Part shown: in pieces, positions 7,510 to 16,773 of the stretch | Position numbering within the stretch: position 1 is the first letter of the stretch | How the letters are laid out: each line of letters starts with the position of its first letter | Assembly (NCBI GenBank): GCA_021833825.1 | Contig: JAKBEL010000005.1 | Coordinates: forward strand, 1 to 40,088 | DNA length: 40,088 nucleotides | Source of the DNA: a bacterium | Lineage (GTDB): Bacteria > Babelota > Babeliae > Babelales > Vermiphilaceae | Direction of reading: 5' to 3' | The notes under the pieces: generated by a model | Database searches by the model: none | Told to the model about the DNA's origin: nothing | Seen by the model: only the letters and a program-made list of their open reading frames with translations | Translations under genes and position numbers: made by a program

Positions 7510-9400
7510 ATCGGGTAGGAGCAAGTGATTAACCTGCGTCCTCCCACACCACCGTACGTACCGTTCGGTATACGGCGGTTCATAAAGATGTTGGTGTTAA
7601 CTTATCTTTGCATCTATTAACAAGACTTACAAGCCCTTGCTCTTGCCAGTAGGCAAGTCCGAGGGCTTTCTTTATTTGTGGTGTATTTGACAATCTCCAA
7701 TATTGCTTTCTTGAGAAGGCAATGCGACCGGCCCACTTTTGATCAATTCCTAGACTTACAAGATTTGCAAGTTTTGTTTTGCATCTCTTCCATTGCTTGA
7801 GGAAGCACATTCTCAATCTTCTGCGTATCCATTCATCGAGTTCTCGGAATACATTTCTTGCTTGGGCTATACCAAAGTATCCGCTCCATCCAAGAAGGTA
7901 AGCATTTAGCTTTTCCAGTCTCTCTTTCATGGATATGCCCCAACTGCGGCGAGTTAGCATTCGAATGCGTTCCTTAAACTTTACTTTAGTTTTAGGAGCT
8001 ATTCTGAGCTTTATCTCTCTACAATAAGTGAATGAGAATCCCAGAAATTTTCTACTTGATGGGTAGTCAACCGCGCTCTTCTTTTCGTTTACCTTAAGTT
8101 TTAGTCGTTCTTTTATGAACTTACTAACACTTGCATACACTCTCTGTCCCGCTCTTTTGCTTGATACATAGATATTGCAATCATCTGCATATCGCACAAA
8201 GGAATGTCCTCTGCGTGTCAGTTCGTGGTCCAGATCATTCAACATGATATTTGATAACAACGGACTGATTGGTCCACCCTGCGGTGTTCCTTCTTCTGTT
8301 GTTACACAACATCCATTGAGCATTACGCCTGCTTGTAGATATCTACGAATGATTCTGTGTATACGCTTATCGCTGATTACTCTTGTGACTTTCATCATCA
8401 AGGAATCATGATTCACGTTATCAAAGAATCTCTCCAAATCGATATCAACTACAATTCTCTTACCACTTTTGATATATCCCTGGGCTTTGTACACAGCTTG
8501 GCGTGCACTCTTGCCCGGTCTAAATCCATAACTGCATGATGAGAACGTCGGTTCAAATATAGGAGTTAAGACTTGTTGAATTGCCTGTTGGATAAAGCGA
8601 TCTAATACTGTTGGAATCCCTAATTCACGTACTCCACCGTCTGGTTTCGGAATTTGAACTCGACGTACGGGAGATGGTTTATAGGTTCCTTCAAGAAGCT
8701 CTTGTTTGATGCGATTCCAGTGCTCATTCAGGTATGGGCGAAGTTCTTTGACCTGCATGTTATCCACACCTGCAGAGCCCTTGTTGTTCTCTACTCGTTC
8801 AATCGCTTTCTTGAGATTTGCAGTCTCAATCACTTTTTCCATCAGGAGATATGTTTGATTTGTTAAGATATGTTGTTTGCTATTGCGTGTCATAAGTTTG
8901 CTCAGCGCCTTGTCTATTCCTCGTGGGATTCACCACTGCTTATAGTCATCGGCTCATTTTTTTTTTTTGATTTTCTGCTTTCGTTGCATTCTCAATGTAC
9001 ATATTAGTCATATCTTCATCTTTATGTTCAGGCCTTCCGGTTTTTTTTTTCCGTACTATGCCGTCTGCTGACTTCTGCTATCTCAATCTGTGCTTTCACA
9101 CAGGGTTGCCAACTTAGTCAGCTTGTTAGCAGATCTCCCCAGGTAATTGCGCGCCCTTTCACCTCATGTGCCTACTCTATTTACTCCCGATAGTTTTGAT
9201 AACCATGGCTTTTGTCTTGTTATGCAGACTCTTCCACTATCGTTAGCCTCACTTAGAGTTCGTGTTCCTTAGGCCAAGGTTTTGCCTCCAGCTTCCTTCA
9301 GATTCTGCTTCACAGCAGACACCCTTGCTCTCGGCTAATGACTTCGTTATCTTCATCATTCCAGACTTTCACTGGTAGGTCGCGCCCATGCTGGGCGCAC
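7510..9400 (-). mobile_element. Group II intron (complete-looking, about 1.9 kb)
   Basis: On the minus strand the element begins GTGCGCCCAGCATGGGCGCG at 9400, a classic group II intron 5' end. It carries a maturase gene. After the maturase comes a domain V-like hairpin (about 7546-7582: stem ACCGCCGTA/TACGGTGGT, CG bulge, GAAC tetraloop), then a domain VI-like hairpin with an unpaired A, ending CCTACCCGAT at 7510. The region 8894-9400 without an ORF would be domains I-III. The 5' exon is the T-tract of a Rho-independent terminator, the preferred target of bacterial class C introns. Ends are assigned by eye; the 3' end could be off by a base. Confidence 0.9.
7580..8893 (-). CDS. ltrA: Group II intron reverse transcriptase/maturase
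   Basis: A 437-residue intron-encoded protein needed for splicing and mobility of the surrounding RNA. The reverse transcriptase domain shows the LDRFIQQAI region (97-105), VVDIDLERFFD (148-158), EGTPQGGPISPLLSN (201-215) and the catalytic YADD (235-238). The maturase (X) domain follows with the LGWSGYFG segment in the last third. There is no C-terminal HNH endonuclease, as in class C and related introns that use DNA nicks or replication forks. The reading frame is intact. The stop codon overlaps the start of the domain V hairpin, so the ORF fills domain IV. Confidence 0.93.
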   Translation of the reverse strand: MTRNSKQHILTNQTYLLMEKVIETANLKKAIERVENNKGSAGVDNMQVKELRPYLNEHWNRIKQELLEGTYKPSPVRRVQIPKPDGGVRELGIPTVLDRFIQQAIQQVLTPIFEPTFSSCSYGFRPGKSARQAVYKAQGYIKSGKRIVVDIDLERFFDNVNHDSLMMKVTRVISDKRIHRIIRRYLQAGVMLNGCCVTTEEGTPQGGPISPLLSNIMLNDLDHELTRRGHSFVRYADDCNIYVSSKRAGQRVYASVSKFIKERLKLKVNEKKSAVDYPSSRKFLGFSFTYCREIKLRIAPKTKVKFKERIRMLTRRSWGISMKERLEKLNAYLLGWSGYFGIAQARNVFRELDEWIRRRLRMCFLKQWKRCKTKLANLVSLGIDQKWAGRIAFSRKQYWRLSNTPQIKKALGLAYWQEQGLVSLVNRCKDKLTPTSL

Positions 9401-9427
9401 AAAAAAGGCGCTTTTTCAAGCGCCTTT
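9401..9427 (-). terminator. Rho-independent terminator interrupted after its T-tract by the intron
   Basis: On the minus strand the stem AAAGGCGC / GCGCCTTT with an 8-base loop is followed by a T-run up to 9401; the intron's GTGCG begins at 9400. It lies 35 bases after the nifU-like stop and would end the ribosomal supercluster transcript. Confidence 0.85.
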
Positions 9428-9461
9428 AATTTTTTAATCAACATATCAAGATCATATAAAA

Positions 9462-9713
9462 CTATATAAGATCATCATCAACGGGTAACACTTCACGCAC
9501 CACATCAGAAAGCTGCTCTTTGAGCGCCTCTTCAATGCCACCTTTAAGGGTAAACATTGATGCTGGGCAACCAATGCAAGCTCCATGAAATCGAACATAC
9601 ACGATACCGTCGTCAAAGCGAACAAATTCAACATCCCCACCATCCATCTGAATATTAGGGCGCAACTGCTCTATAACCTCTTTTATCTTCTCAATGGACT
9701 CTTGATATATCAT
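9462..9713 (-). CDS. NifU C-terminal-domain Fe-S scaffold protein
   Basis: An 83-residue protein consisting only of the NifU C-terminal domain: MDGGDVEF (23-30) and the cluster-binding CIGC (Cys46, Cys49) followed by PASMFTLKGG. Such stand-alone NfuA-like domains carry and hand over iron-sulfur clusters. An upstream GTG at 9728 is possible, but it would overlap the end of rplQ; the ATG at 9713 gives the usual family length and follows the rplQ stop directly. It is the last gene of the ribosomal supercluster, an unusual neighbour for an Fe-S gene. Confidence 0.88.
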   Translation of the reverse strand: MIYQESIEKIKEVIEQLRPNIQMDGGDVEFVRFDDGIVYVRFHGACIGCPASMFTLKGGIEEALKEQLSDVVREVLPVDDDLI

Positions 9714-9715
9714 AA

Positions 9716-10078
9716 CTACTGAACCCACTCAAGACGAGCGATAGTTGCTGTGTCACTTGATCGTTTACCCATAGGGATTACACGTGTGTATCCACCTGGA
9801 CGAGTTACATAACGAGGAGCAACCTCTTGGAACAGTTTAACCAAGATATCATCTTTATAAGGCAACAATGATTTTGCACGGCGACGTGCATTGAAATCAT
9901 TACTTCCTTTACGAGCGATTGTCACAAGCTTTTCAGCTAATTTTTGAACCTCTTTGACACGCGCCTTTGTTGAAACTAAATGTCCGTATGCGATCAAATG
10001 AATCACTTGGTTACGCATCATAGACTTCTTGTGAGAAGACTTAACATTTAATTTTTTTCTACCACTTTGATGTTTCAT
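9716..10078 (-). CDS. rplQ: 50S ribosomal protein L17
   Basis: L17 sits near the exit of the peptide tunnel. The family signature is clear: KHQSGRKKLN at the start, RNQVIHLIAYGHLVST in the first third, and GGYTRVIPMGKRSSDTATIARLEW at the end in split form. I chose the ATG at 10078, which has AAGG seven bases upstream, over the TTG at 10084. It ends the alpha operon after rpoA. Confidence 0.97.
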   Translation of the reverse strand: MKHQSGRKKLNVKSSHKKSMMRNQVIHLIAYGHLVSTKARVKEVQKLAEKLVTIARKGSNDFNARRRAKSLLPYKDDILVKLFQEVAPRYVTRPGGYTRVIPMGKRSSDTATIARLEWVQ

Positions 10079-10105
10079 AATCAAACCTTATTAAGCTTTA
10101 AAGCC

Positions 10106-11158
10106 TTATTCATCTTTTTCTTTTGCATTCAAAACTTTAAGCAGATCAGACTCTTTGATATTCATACCGAATGAAAGACCAAATGATTTCATGCTATCTT
10201 TCACTTCGTTGAGTGATTTTCTGCCAAAGTTCTTAATCTTAAGACTATCTTCATCAGATAGATTTACCAAATCAAGAATTCGTTTAATACCGGCGTTCTT
10301 GAGACAGTTATGCGCACGAACTGAAAGCTCTAATTCATCAATAGGCTTCAATAATAGTTCTACAGGCACACCTTTAAGACCAAGCTCATCCAATTGAACA
10401 GGCTCTTTTTCCTCTTCTTGCTCTGGCACTACTGAAATCTCATTAAATGGAATCTCGGCACTGATCAAGAAATGTTCTAATTGTGTACGCAACACAGATA
10501 CTGCATAATGCAATACATCAAGAGGATTTTCAGAACCATCTGTATGAATCTTTAAAACGAGCTTGTCGTAGTCTATCTCATCACCAACACGAGTCTTTTC
10601 CACTTCAAAAACAACTTTTCGAATTGGAGAGAACATAGCATCCAAATAGATTCGATTATCTTCTTGCAATGCTCTATCTGTTGGCCATTGTGCTCGCTGA
10701 TAGCCTCTGCCTGATTCAACAAAGAAAGTAATATCAAGCTCTCCATCAGGACCAACGTGCGCAATAACATGATCAGAATTTATAAGCTCCAAATGATCAT
10801 CTGGAACTATGTCTGAAACACGCACAACACCTTCACCTTTAAAATTCAGGTGCATTTTGCCCGGAATACCATCTTTATTACGAACAACAATCTCTTTAAT
10901 ATTGAGCATAATCTGCATTGTATCTTCTGCGATACCTGGAACAGAGGAGAACTCATTGTTAACCCCTTTGATAATCACGGAAGTAATTGCTGAACCCTCA
11001 ACGCCACCAAGCAATACACGACGAATAGCATTTCCCAAAGTCGTACCAAAACCTGGCTCTAATGGTTGCGCTACCAATTCTCCAAACGTATTACTCAGCT
11101 CTTTTTTATTCCACTTTAACTTTGGAATCGTTAAAGGTTTATATTCCTTCTTGGACAT
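10106..11158 (-). CDS. rpoA: DNA-directed RNA polymerase subunit alpha
   Basis: A full-length alpha subunit of 350 residues. The N-terminal dimerisation domain contains LEPGFGTTLGNAIRRVLL (about 33-50) and the GDEIDYDKLVLKIHTDG region near 200. The C-terminal domain, which binds UP elements and activators, shows LELSVRAHNCLKNAGI and LKIKNFGRKSLNEVKDSM near 280-325. The linker is acidic (EQEEEKEP). Normal position between rpsD and rplQ. Confidence 0.98.
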   Translation of the reverse strand: MSKKEYKPLTIPKLKWNKKELSNTFGELVAQPLEPGFGTTLGNAIRRVLLGGVEGSAITSVIIKGVNNEFSSVPGIAEDTMQIMLNIKEIVVRNKDGIPGKMHLNFKGEGVVRVSDIVPDDHLELINSDHVIAHVGPDGELDITFFVESGRGYQRAQWPTDRALQEDNRIYLDAMFSPIRKVVFEVEKTRVGDEIDYDKLVLKIHTDGSENPLDVLHYAVSVLRTQLEHFLISAEIPFNEISVVPEQEEEKEPVQLDELGLKGVPVELLLKPIDELELSVRAHNCLKNAGIKRILDLVNLSDEDSLKIKNFGRKSLNEVKDSMKSFGLSFGMNIKESDLLKVLNAKEKDE

Positions 11159-11218
11159 GCAATCTCCTGAACCTTAACCAATTTTATATAGAACAATACA
11201 CAAAAAATAACCGCAGTA

Positions 11219-11788
11219 TTACTTGGAGTACAACTCTACGATTAAGTGCTCCTCGACTGGCGCTGTTATATCAGCACGAACTGGCATACGAAGAACACGC
11301 CCTTCGCGCTCTTTCTTCATCAACTCTAACCAATCCGGAACCTTAACACCAATATTCAATCGCTTATCAACAACAGCCGCTAAAAATGCACTCTTGTTGG
11401 CAACATTTGGCGCTAATGAAATAAGATCATTAACAGATACCAAAAATGAAGGAGAATATACTTTTTTGCCATTAACTAAAACATGACCATGTACAATAAC
11501 TTGACGCGCTTGTGTACGAGTATTTGCTAGCTTTAGTTTATACAATGTATTATCTAATCTTCGCTCAAGTAAGCTCAATAAGTTTTCCCCTGGCGCCCCC
11601 TTGCTCTTTACAGCAATATCAAAGAATCTTCTAAATTGACGCTCACGAAGACCATACATATTTTTTAGTTTTTGCTTTTCTTCAAGCTGTTTACCATACT
11701 CAGACAACTTACGAGCACGATTTTTAGTCTCTTTGCTCTTTTCTGTTTCAGCCGCTGACTTTGTTCCTGGTCTTTGTCTTTTTTCCAT
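11219..11788 (-). CDS. rpsD: 30S ribosomal protein S4
   Basis: S4 nucleates 30S assembly and often autoregulates the alpha operon. YGLRERQFRRFF (about 43-54) and the S4 RNA-binding domain LLSLLERRLDNTLYKLKLA with HGHVLVNGKKV are present. At 189 residues from the ATG it is shorter than the usual 200-208, and the N-terminus lacks the zinc Cys cluster. A GTG two codons upstream (11794) is an alternative start. Confidence 0.97.
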   Translation of the reverse strand: MEKRQRPGTKSAAETEKSKETKNRARKLSEYGKQLEEKQKLKNMYGLRERQFRRFFDIAVKSKGAPGENLLSLLERRLDNTLYKLKLANTRTQARQVIVHGHVLVNGKKVYSPSFLVSVNDLISLAPNVANKSAFLAAVVDKRLNIGVKVPDWLELMKKEREGRVLRMPVRADITAPVEEHLIVELYSK

Positions 11789-11823
11789 AATCACTTTAAC
11801 CTACTAAAACCGTAAAAATTCCA

Positions 11824-12207
11824 TTAAACACGACGCTTTTTGGGTGGTCTGCAACCATTGTGTGGTAAAGGAGTTACATCACGCAACACAGAAATATGCA
11901 AACCTGCACCTTGAAATGCACGGACAACAGATTCACGTCCAGATCCAGGACCCTGCATATTAACTTCCACATTTCTGATACCCATTGTCTGCATATCTTT
12001 TGCAAGAGTACTTCCAATCTGTCCAGCTGCAAAAGGCGTCCCTTTTCTTGCCCCTTTGAAACCCATTTTGCCAGCACTACCACGCAATAATACATCGCCA
12101 TCAACTGTAGTAATTGCAACAAGTGTATTATTAAATGTTGATGTTATATGCGCTACCGCTGAATCGACGTGTCTTTTTGTTTTTTTTGTTTTTTTCTTAT
12201 ATGCCAT
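11824..12207 (-). CDS. rpsK: 30S ribosomal protein S11
   Basis: S11 of the 30S platform. Diagnostic segments are AHITSTFNNTLVAITTVDGD, GFKGARKGTPFAAG and the C-terminal PLPHNGCRPPKKRRV. The ATG at 12207, with AGG seven bases upstream, is preferred to the TTG at 12213. Confidence 0.98.
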   Translation of the reverse strand: MAYKKKTKKTKRHVDSAVAHITSTFNNTLVAITTVDGDVLLRGSAGKMGFKGARKGTPFAAGQIGSTLAKDMQTMGIRNVEVNMQGPGSGRESVVRAFQGAGLHISVLRDVTPLPHNGCRPPKKRRV

Positions 12208-12236
12208 GTACAACCTATATTATACTAATAATTGCA

Positions 12237-12626
12237 TTATTTCTTAGTTACAGCGCGCTTTAAGGTAATTTGAGCGCCTGCACGACGTGGACCTTTTCGC
12301 GTACGAGCATTGGTTTTAGTGCGTTGACCACGAACAGGCAAACCTTTCTTATGGCGCAATCCACGATAGGACCCAATTTCTTGCAAACGTTTAATGTCAA
12401 GACGAATATCTTTTTTTAATTCACCTTCAACTTTATAATTTGCAGTAATCTCTTTTTGCAAAAGTGCAACTTCAGCATCAGTCAAATCTTTAACGCGCTT
12501 ATCAGGATTAATGCCAGTTGCATGTAAAATATTTTGAGCAGATGGAAGACCTATGCCAAATACATACGTAAGACCATACTCAATGCGCTTTTGTGCGGGT
12601 AAATTAACCCCTTCTATTCTAGCCAT
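12237..12626 (-). CDS. rpsM: 30S ribosomal protein S13
   Basis: S13 of the 30S head, contacting the P-site t[23 protein letters not shown] at the start and [20 protein letters not shown] near residue 95 are typical. 129 residues, slightly longer than usual. An AGAGG Shine-Dalgarno precedes the ATG. Confidence 0.98.
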   Translation of the reverse strand: MARIEGVNLPAQKRIEYGLTYVFGIGLPSAQNILHATGINPDKRVKDLTDAEVALLQKEITANYKVEGELKKDIRLDIKRLQEIGSYRGLRHKKGLPVRGQRTKTNARTRKGPRRAGAQITLKRAVTKK

Positions 12627-12663
12627 CTATATCAGACCTCTAAACTATTTCTAATAATTCCTA

Positions 12664-12780
12664 TTATCCTTGCCTTTGCTTATGCTTTGGGCTTCGCTTA
12701 CAAATAACACGAACAATGCGTTTACGTCTTATGACGCGGCACTCTTCGCACATTTTTTTTACAGATGTTCGTACTTTCAT
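12664..12780 (-). CDS. rpmJ: 50S ribosomal protein L36, zinc-binding type
   Basis: A 38-residue ORF found by reading the gap between rpsM and infA. It begins [20 protein letters not shown] and carries the zinc ligands Cys11, Cys14, Cys27 and His32 of the C+ form of L36. It ends with GGA-TAA. Position between infA and rpsM is canonical. Confidence 0.96.
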   Translation of the reverse strand: MKVRTSVKKMCEECRVIRRKRIVRVICKRSPKHKQRQG

Positions 12781-12799
12781 GATTTAACTTTCGCCTTAG

Positions 12800-13039
12800 T
12801 TATACTTTATAACGTAATACAATTCTGCCACGTGTTAGATCATATGGTGACAATTCTAAAGCAACTTTATCACCCGGTAAAATTTTAATGTAATGCATAC
12901 GCATTTTTCCTGAAACATGACCTAACACTTCATGTCCACCCTCAATTTCAACACGGAACATCGCATTGGGCAACGTCTCTTTGACTATACCATCAACACG
13001 AACAACCTCTTCTTTTTTTTTCTGATTCTTTTCTTTCAT
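12800..13039 (-). CDS. infA: Translation initiation factor IF-1
   Basis: A 79-residue OB-fold protein blocking the ribosomal A site during initiation. [38 protein letters not shown] and [13 protein letters not shown] match IF-1 along its whole length. The N-terminal extension [10 protein letters not shown] is more basic than usual. Located between map and rpmJ as in many bacteria. Confidence 0.97.
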   Translation of the reverse strand: MKEKNQKKKEEVVRVDGIVKETLPNAMFRVEIEGGHEVLGHVSGKMRMHYIKILPGDKVALELSPYDLTRGRIVLRYKV

Positions 13040-13047
13040 AAATCGCT

Positions 13048-13806
13048 TTACCTATCTGAACGGTTCCTTGTTATATTCTTTGGACCATTACTGGTAATAA
13101 CAATGGTATCCTCAACATGAGCGGCTAAACTACCATCTTCGGTACATACGGTCCAATCATCTTCTGCAATATAGACGGCATCTTTTCCCATTGTGATCAT
13201 AGGCTCTATTGCAAAAGCCATACCTTCACGCAATATTGGCCCCTGACCAGAAAGACCATAGTTCAACACTTCTGGATCTTCATGCATCTGCTTGCCTATT
13301 CCATGCCCTGCAAAATCCCTAACTATACCAAACCCAGCATTTTCAATTATAGCCTGTATAGCAGCAGAGACGTCACCCAATCGATTACCTGGCACACATG
13401 CTGCTATGCCAGCAAATAATGACTGTTCTGCAACCTCTACAAATTTTTTTACATGCTCAGGAACAGTTCCTATAAAAAATACACGCGCCATATCAGCACA
13501 ATATCCTTTAAAGGAGACACAAACATCCACTGTTAACATATCACCTTTGTGCAAAACTCTATCCGAAGGAACGCCATGAACAACCTCGTTATTGACCGAA
13601 ATGCAACTGACATGTCGATACCCCATGTATCCCTTCATACGAGAGACTAAGCCTCGCTGTTTAATCTGCTCTTCAAGCCATCTGTCTATGTTAGCGGTTG
13701 TCACACCAGCTTGAACTAACGGTTGTAACTCTACGAACAGATTCGATAATATAGCTCCAGCCTCTTCCATTTTAGCAATTGAGGCTCTATTTTTAATGGT
13801 AATCAT
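13048..13806 (-). CDS. map: Methionine aminopeptidase, type I
   Basis: Removes the N-terminal Met from new proteins. 252 residues. The metal site is complete: Asp in [12 protein letters not shown] and in CADMARVF, His in [14 protein letters not shown], Glu in AIEPMITMG and Glu in [10 protein letters not shown]. Start ATG overlaps the adk stop by four bases (ATGA), so translation is coupled. Confidence 0.97.
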   Translation of the reverse strand: MITIKNRASIAKMEEAGAILSNLFVELQPLVQAGVTTANIDRWLEEQIKQRGLVSRMKGYMGYRHVSCISVNNEVVHGVPSDRVLHKGDMLTVDVCVSFKGYCADMARVFFIGTVPEHVKKFVEVAEQSLFAGIAACVPGNRLGDVSAAIQAIIENAGFGIVRDFAGHGIGKQMHEDPEVLNYGLSGQGPILREGMAFAIEPMITMGKDAVYIAEDDWTVCTEDGSLAAHVEDTIVITSNGPKNITRNRSDR

Positions 13807-14477
13807 ACCTCTTTTATCGATACCCTAAATGTTTCAAAGACCTCTTTTAAAGGACGCTCAACATTGACTTCAATGCATTCATGCTGACTTAAGCATGTTA
13901 ACATATCTTGCTCAAATGCACGATACACCTTTAAACGATTTTTAACCGTCTCCCTATCATCATCACCTCTCTTTCCCAGGGGAAAAGAGCAATGATCGCA
14001 CAGGAGGCCATTTTTAGGACCTAATCCAGATAACGTATCACCTGAATAGACAGATTGGCACTCATGATTTTGACAGATATAACGGTTACAAATTCTATCA
14101 ATAGCAATTTCGTCAGATATAACAAATCGAACGACCTTAATTTTCAATGCTCTATACTTCTCATTAATCATTTTTAACAGATTATGAGCCTGCATTACAT
14201 TACGTGGAAAACCATCTAAAATAAGGGAAAAATCACTCTGCATACTTTCGGCCAACCATTGGTCAACCATATTCCCCACGATATCATCTGATATCAGTTT
14301 ACCAGATCTGATGATAAAATCTATCTCTTTACCAATGGAAGTCTGCTCACTAATATGCTTTCTACACAAATTTCCAGTAGAGAGCTGTTGCCAACCCATA
14401 TTAAATGTACATAATTTTGATAAAGATCCTTTACCCGAGCCTGGGGGGCCTATAAAGATGTATGCCTGCTTGGTCAC
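13803..14477 (-). CDS. adk: Adenylate kinase
   Basis: Interconverts ATP + AMP and 2 ADP. The P-loop GPPGSGKG is at 10-17 and the AMP-site segment LILDGFPRN at 85-93. The LID region carries Cys135, Cys140, Cys160 and Cys163, probably a zinc site, although the first pair is spaced CX4C instead of the usual CX2C. Starts with GTG overlapping the secY stop (GTGA) after GGAGCG. 224 residues, normal for the long form. Confidence 0.95.
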   Translation of the reverse strand: MTKQAYIFIGPPGSGKGSLSKLCTFNMGWQQLSTGNLCRKHISEQTSIGKEIDFIIRSGKLISDDIVGNMVDQWLAESMQSDFSLILDGFPRNVMQAHNLLKMINEKYRALKIKVVRFVISDEIAIDRICNRYICQNHECQSVYSGDTLSGLGPKNGLLCDHCSFPLGKRGDDDRETVKNRLKVYRAFEQDMLTCLSQHECIEVNVERPLKEVFETFRVSIKEV

Positions 14478-15787
14478 CGAACGCTCCTGCTTTTAAACCT
14501 ACCGGTCGTTAAAAGTCCTTCATATCGATGCTCAATCAGATAAGACTCTATCTGCGCCGCTGTCTCTAATCCAACACCTACGACAATCAACAGAGCTGTA
14601 CCACCCAAAAAGAATGGCATTTCAATAAAAATATTGAGCAGATTTGGCAACAGAGCTAAAATTGCCAAGTAGATGGCTCCAACTAGCCCAATGCGTGTTA
14701 AAATATAATTAAAATAATCAGCCGTTCTTCTACCTGGACGAATTCCTGGAATAAAGCCACCCTGTTTTTTTATATTCTCTGCAAGCTCTTCTGGATTGAA
14801 AATTAATGCTGTATAAAAAAATGAGAAGAAAATAATAAGAACAAACTGAATAACGTTATATATAACTCCACCACGCATCATATAATCAACAATATTTTTA
14901 AAAAATTCAAAGCGTGATGCTAACATAGAGGTTATAAACATTGGAATATTGAGCACTGCTCCAGCAAAAATAACTGGCATTACTCCCGCTGTATTAATTT
15001 TAAATGGAATATAGGTGCTTTGACCACCGTATACTCGATTACCAACAATACGACGTGAATACTGCACTGGTATCTTTCGTTCACCTTTTTCCAGGTAGAC
15101 TATACAGGCTGAAACAGCTATAAATACAGCTAAAATAACTAACGCAATAAACCAGTCCATAAGGCCCTGCTGCACCAACGTAATTACTCTTACTATATAA
15201 TCTGGAAAATTGGCAACAATACCTGCAAAGATAATCATCGAGCTTCCGTTGCCTATACCAAAGAGAGATATCTGCTCGCCTAACCACATCACAAACATAG
15301 CACCTATCACAATAGATACAATAAATGTAAATCTAAATGTAAAGCCTGGAGTCAAAACTAAGCCTTTTTTCTCTAAAAAGAATACAAAACCAAAGCTCTG
15401 CACGAAGGCAACAAGAAGCGCTAAATATCTGGTATATTGATTAATCTGCTTACGACCATATTCACCCTCTTTCAAGAGCTGTTCAAGCCAAGGCACTGTC
15501 ATACCAAGCATTTGCATCATGATTGAAGCGGTAATATAGGGGCTAATACCCAAGGCAAAAAGGGTACAACTACGCAACATTCCGCCAGAAAAAAGATCCA
15601 AATAGGCAAATAGACCTCCAAGCCCAGATTGCTGTGTCATAAGCTGTGCAAGCGCACTAACATCTATGCCAACAACAGGGATATGGCCACCTAAACGGTA
15701 TACTATTAAAATTCCAAGTGTAAAAAATATCTTTTTACGTAACTCAGAAATATTAAATATGTTAACAAAGTTTTGCAAAAGTACCAC
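14474..15787 (-). CDS. secY: Protein translocase subunit SecY
   Basis: The channel of the Sec translocon. 437 residues with about ten membrane segments. Recognisable parts are RKKIFFTLGILIVYRLGGHI at the start, the plug-like region LFSGGMLRSCTLFALGISPY, GGQSTYIPFKINTAGVMPVI and GFIPGIRPGRRTADY. Starts with GTG after GAGAGG. All the exported proteins in this window depend on it. Confidence 0.98.
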   Translation of the reverse strand: MVLLQNFVNIFNISELRKKIFFTLGILIVYRLGGHIPVVGIDVSALAQLMTQQSGLGGLFAYLDLFSGGMLRSCTLFALGISPYITASIMMQMLGMTVPWLEQLLKEGEYGRKQINQYTRYLALLVAFVQSFGFVFFLEKKGLVLTPGFTFRFTFIVSIVIGAMFVMWLGEQISLFGIGNGSSMIIFAGIVANFPDYIVRVITLVQQGLMDWFIALVILAVFIAVSACIVYLEKGERKIPVQYSRRIVGNRVYGGQSTYIPFKINTAGVMPVIFAGAVLNIPMFITSMLASRFEFFKNIVDYMMRGGVIYNVIQFVLIIFFSFFYTALIFNPEELAENIKKQGGFIPGIRPGRRTADYFNYILTRIGLVGAIYLAILALLPNLLNIFIEMPFFLGGTALLIVVGVGLETAAQIESYLIEHRYEGLLTTGRFKSRSVR

Positions 15788-15790
15788 GGA

Positions 15791-16246
15791 TTACCTCTCC
15801 TTAATTAGGCGCGCCTCTCCACCAATATCGCTCAAAGCCTTTTGAGCTCCTTTACTAAATGCATCTGCATAAATAACCATTTTTTTTGATGCATTGTTAC
15901 CTAATACTTTCAGTTCAAAAGAACCTTTACTCTTTTTAGGTTTAATAACAGTATGCTCTAATAATAGATCTTTTGTTACCTCTGTCCCTTCTGCAAACAG
16001 ATCTGTAATACGCTTAAGATCTACTGTCACAAGCTCAGATTGAAACTCTGAATTATTAAAACCTCTTTTTGGTAATCGTCTATGAAGTGGCATCTGCCCA
16101 CCTTCAAATCCACGACGAGGGCTTCCCCCTGAACGAGCTTTTTGACCTTTATGACCTTTTCCCGCTGTACCACCTCTACTACCACCACGTCCACGACGTC
16201 TTTTTCTATCTTTTCCAGATGGTTGTAATGTATGTAGTTGAACCAT
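15791..16246 (-). CDS. rplO: 50S ribosomal protein L15
   Basis: L15, a late 50S assembly protein. The glycine/arginine-rich N-terminus GRGGSRGGTAGKGHKGQKAR and RRGFEGGQMPLHRRLPKRGF are typical. It follows rpsE directly with a 21-base gap; the rpmD (L30) gene normally between them is absent. Confidence 0.97.
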   Translation of the reverse strand: MVQLHTLQPSGKDRKRRRGRGGSRGGTAGKGHKGQKARSGGSPRRGFEGGQMPLHRRLPKRGFNNSEFQSELVTVDLKRITDLFAEGTEVTKDLLLEHTVIKPKKSKGSFELKVLGNNASKKMVIYADAFSKGAQKALSDIGGEARLIKER

Positions 16247-16267
16247 GTTTAAGCTCCTACTTCAAAC

Positions 16268-16753
16268 TTATGCTTGTGTATTTCTTAATTGAGATAAATG
16301 CTTTGCCGTACGCAATTTTGCAAGTGCATTCAAAGTTGCTTTTACAACATTTTGACGATTTGAAGAACCAAGAGATTTCGCTAAGACATCTTTGATACCC
16401 AAAGCTTCCATAATAGAACGCACAGCGCCACCCGCAATCACGCCGGTACCTTTTGACGCCGATCTAATGATCACCTTGCTTGCACCATGCTTTCCTATAA
16501 CTGGATATGCTATAGTTGCTCCACGCAAAGGTATACTAATGAGATCTTTGCGGGCTCTATTTGTTGCTTTTGCTATAGCTTGAGAAACTTCTTTACTTTT
16601 ACCCAAACCAATGCCTACTTGACCATTCTGATTTCCCGATACAACCAATGCTGAGAACGAAAATCTCTTACCACCCTTTGTTACTTTTGTAACACGGCGT
16701 ACATTAATTACAAAATCGGAAAATATATTTTCTTTTTCTCTACTTTCAGCCAT
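16268..16753 (-). CDS. rpsE: 30S ribosomal protein S5
   Basis: S5 of the 30S body, important for decoding accuracy. INVRRVTKVTKGGKRFSFSA, GQVGIGLGKSKEV and the GTGVIAGGAVRSIMEALGI segment are diagnostic. ATG at 16753 with AAGG eight bases upstream is preferred to the GTG one codon before. Confidence 0.97.
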   Translation of the reverse strand: MAESREKENIFSDFVINVRRVTKVTKGGKRFSFSALVVSGNQNGQVGIGLGKSKEVSQAIAKATNRARKDLISIPLRGATIAYPVIGKHGASKVIIRSASKGTGVIAGGAVRSIMEALGIKDVLAKSLGSSNRQNVVKATLNALAKLRTAKHLSQLRNTQA

Positions 16754-16773
16754 CACGCTTACCTTGTACTAAA

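Noticed and set aside
7580-8893. Reverse transcriptase as part of a retron or diversity-generating element
   Set aside because: The flanking group II intron ends, domain V hairpin and maturase domain explain it; no msr/msd RNA or template/variable repeats were seen.
12670-12888. Plus-strand ORF in the rpsM-infA gap
   Set aside because: It is the antisense of rpmJ and the end of infA; the minus-strand L36 reading is clear.
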